From positions 1-7,708 of the forward strand of contig CALZLL010000031.1 in the NCBI GenBank assembly GCA_945788325.1: 7,708 nt of DNA, given 5' to 3'. This stretch comes from an uncultured Clostridium sp. Lineage in GTDB: Bacteria; Bacillota_I; Bacilli_A; RF39; UBA660. Both the position numbers and the translations under genes were made by a program. The notes under the pieces are model-generated. The model saw only the letters and a list, made by a program, of their open reading frames with translations, was not told the DNA's origin and ran no database searches. This document shows, piece by piece, positions 6,882-7,708 of the stretch; position 1 is the first letter of the stretch, and each line of letters starts with the position of its first letter.

Positions 6882-7321
6882 TGATAGAAATAAAAAATAA
6901 GAAGGCTAATTTTGATTATTTTATAGAAGATACTTATGAATGTGGTATAGTTTTAACTGGTACTGAGATAAAATCAATAAGAAAAGGAAGTGCCAACCTT
7001 AAGGATAGCTATGCAAGAGTAAAAAATAATGAAGTATTTCTTACTAATATGTTTATTTCTACTTATGAAGAAGGAAATAGATTTAATCACGATGAAAGAA
7101 GAGAAAGAAAACTTCTATTACATAAAAAAGAAATATATAAAATAAGAGATAAGGTAGAAAAAGAGGGATATTCTTTGGTACCGGTCAAACTATATTTAAA
7201 AGAAGGTAAAGCTAAGATATTACTTGGTGTTGCTAGAGGTAAGAAATTATACGATAAAAGGCAGTCATTAAAAGAAAAGGATATTAAAAGAGATTTAGAA
7301 AAAATAAAAGCCAGATTTTAA
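6881..7321 (+). CDS. smpB: SsrA-binding protein SmpB
   Basis: SmpB binds the tRNA-like part of tmRNA (SsrA) and brings it to stalled ribosomes for trans-translation. The 146 residues cover the whole family length. Signature stretches are NKKANFDYFIEDTYECGIVL (6-25), TGTEIKSIRKGSANLKDSYA (26-45), GNRFNHDERRERKLLLHKKE (65-84) and GKKLYDKR (120-127), then the basic C-terminal helix that enters the mRNA channel. Translation begins at the ATG in TAATG, where the last base of the capA-like stop is the first base of the start. AGGTGG (6871-6876) lies 4 bases upstream, a short spacing that suits coupled translation. Its stop codon is in the loop of the terminator hairpin. The tmRNA gene, often nearby in Bacillota, is not seen in this window. 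Confidence 0.97.
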   Translation: MIEIKNKKANFDYFIEDTYECGIVLTGTEIKSIRKGSANLKDSYARVKNNEVFLTNMFISTYEEGNRFNHDERRERKLLLHKKEIYKIRDKVEKEGYSLVPVKLYLKEGKAKILLGVARGKKLYDKRQSLKEKDIKRDLEKIKARF

Positions 7322-7332
7322 TCTGGTTTTTT
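7306..7332. terminator. Terminator hairpin shared by smpB and the convergent glycosidase-domain gene
   Basis: CCAGAT (7311-7316) pairs with ATCTGG (7321-7326) around a TTTA loop and is followed by six T (7327-7332), giving a good terminator for smpB. Read on the minus strand, the same hairpin is followed by a T-rich run (complement of the A-rich 7299-7309), with one C and one A interrupting. It lies just after the minus-strand gene's stop at 7331-7333, so it probably works in both directions. Confidence 0.85.
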
Positions 7333-7708
7333 ACTTTGTAACAATTATAGTTGTTGGTATACCACGTGTTTTATGTCTCAAAGATGAATCAACTGGATCA
7401 TTTATATAACAATAATTATCAGTACAATCACTTCTGTATTTTAATGCTTCTTTTTTAGGAAGAATCATAACACTTGAGGTACCACCATCTAAGTTAGCTG
7501 CGTTAACAGCGCCATAATTACTCATTATCTCTGTTAGATTAACCATATCAGCACCTTTGGTTCTAGTTGAATTACTATTTACTACAAGAAGTAGTATTAT
7601 ACCATCACTTCTTTGTCCTATTGCGGTTCTAGCGGCATATCCCCAACCGCCATTACCTTTCATGAATGACTTTTTACCATTAACGATTAAGAATGGTCCC
7701 CATGAAAC
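7331..7708 (-). CDS. Phosphodiester glycosidase (NAGPA)-domain protein, partial at right edge
   Basis: The frame is open to the window edge, so the visible 125 residues are the C-terminal part of a larger protein; the ATG at 7661-7663 is internal. The match is to the bacterial phosphodiester glycosidase domain (PF09992, related to the mammalian uncovering enzyme NAGPA). It has PFLIVNGK near the visible beginning, then the ARTAIGQRSDGIILLLVV core (26-43) and AANLDGGTSSVMI (70-82), which are the typical catalytic-region motifs. Two cysteines (95 and 100) lie in a variable loop and could form a disulfide if the protein is exported. Such proteins usually have an N-terminal signal or membrane anchor and are thought to act on cell-surface glycans or sugar phosphodiesters, but the N-terminus is outside the window. 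The substrate is unknown. Its stop at 7331 overlaps the T run of the smpB terminator. Confidence 0.85.
   Translation of the reverse strand, partial: VSWGPFLIVNGKKSFMKGNGGWGYAARTAIGQRSDGIILLLVVNSNSTRTKGADMVNLTEIMSNYGAVNAANLDGGTSSVMILPKKEALKYRSDCTDNYCYINDPVDSSLRHKTRGIPTTIIVTK

Noticed and set aside
7331..7663. A complete small protein starting at the minus-strand ATG at 7663
   Set aside because: The frame stays open upstream to the window edge, and the upstream residues (PFLIVNGK) belong to the same domain, so this ATG is internal to a larger gene.
1..7708. Possible use of UGA as tryptophan (Mollicutes code)
   Set aside because: All genes are full length in the standard code and every tryptophan is TGG, with no in-frame TGA in conserved Trp positions. 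The window has no TGA stop, but seven visible stops are too few to mean anything.
7322..7708. tmRNA (ssrA) gene downstream of smpB
   Set aside because: The region is filled by a convergent coding sequence with clear NAGPA-domain motifs, and I saw no tRNA-like ends or tag-coding segment.

Overview
The window is a stretch of AT-rich bacterial chromosome from a low-GC, Gram-positive-type lineage (Bacillota; probably a Bacilli or Erysipelotrichia-like group). The reasons are the gene content and order (tuf; then eno, secG, rnr, smpB in the order common in Bacillota), strong AGGAGG-type ribosome binding sites, sigma-A-like promoters and many short AT-rich intrinsic terminators. All visible stops are TAA or TAG. 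Every tryptophan codon is TGG and no gene needs UGA to be read through, so the standard bacterial code fits. A FemAB-type peptidoglycan enzyme suggests a walled cell. I cannot place the species.

Layout. Positions 1-585 hold the C-terminal half of tuf (EF-Tu), ending in a hairpin terminator. A FemAB-family aminoacyltransferase gene (656-1903, minus) converges on it with its own terminator. Its promoter lies back-to-back with that of eno (2041-3270) in a 137-base divergent intergenic region. secG (3343-3552) follows with its own promoter and terminator. Then comes a tight three-gene cluster: rnr (RNase R, 3617-5752), a CapA-like membrane-anchored protein gene (about 5709-6881) overlapping rnr, and smpB (6881-7321), whose ATG shares a base with the capA-like stop codon. 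A terminator hairpin that probably works in both directions separates smpB from a convergent partial gene (7331-7708, minus) for a phosphodiester glycosidase (NAGPA)-domain protein that runs off the right edge.

How the genes work together. tuf, rnr and smpB serve translation and its quality control: SmpB with tmRNA rescues stalled ribosomes, and RNase R degrades the released mRNA. eno is glycolytic and secG belongs to the Sec translocon. Three envelope-type genes (FemAB, CapA-like, NAGPA-domain) are interspersed among them. The most notable features are the CapA-like gene between the two trans-translation genes with overlaps on both sides, and the acidic rather than lysine-rich RNase R tail at the point where the CapA-like start is overprinted. 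I saw no mobile element, CRISPR array, tRNA or rRNA, and no clear evidence of a new defence or other undescribed system. No gene-free stretch exceeds 300 bases.
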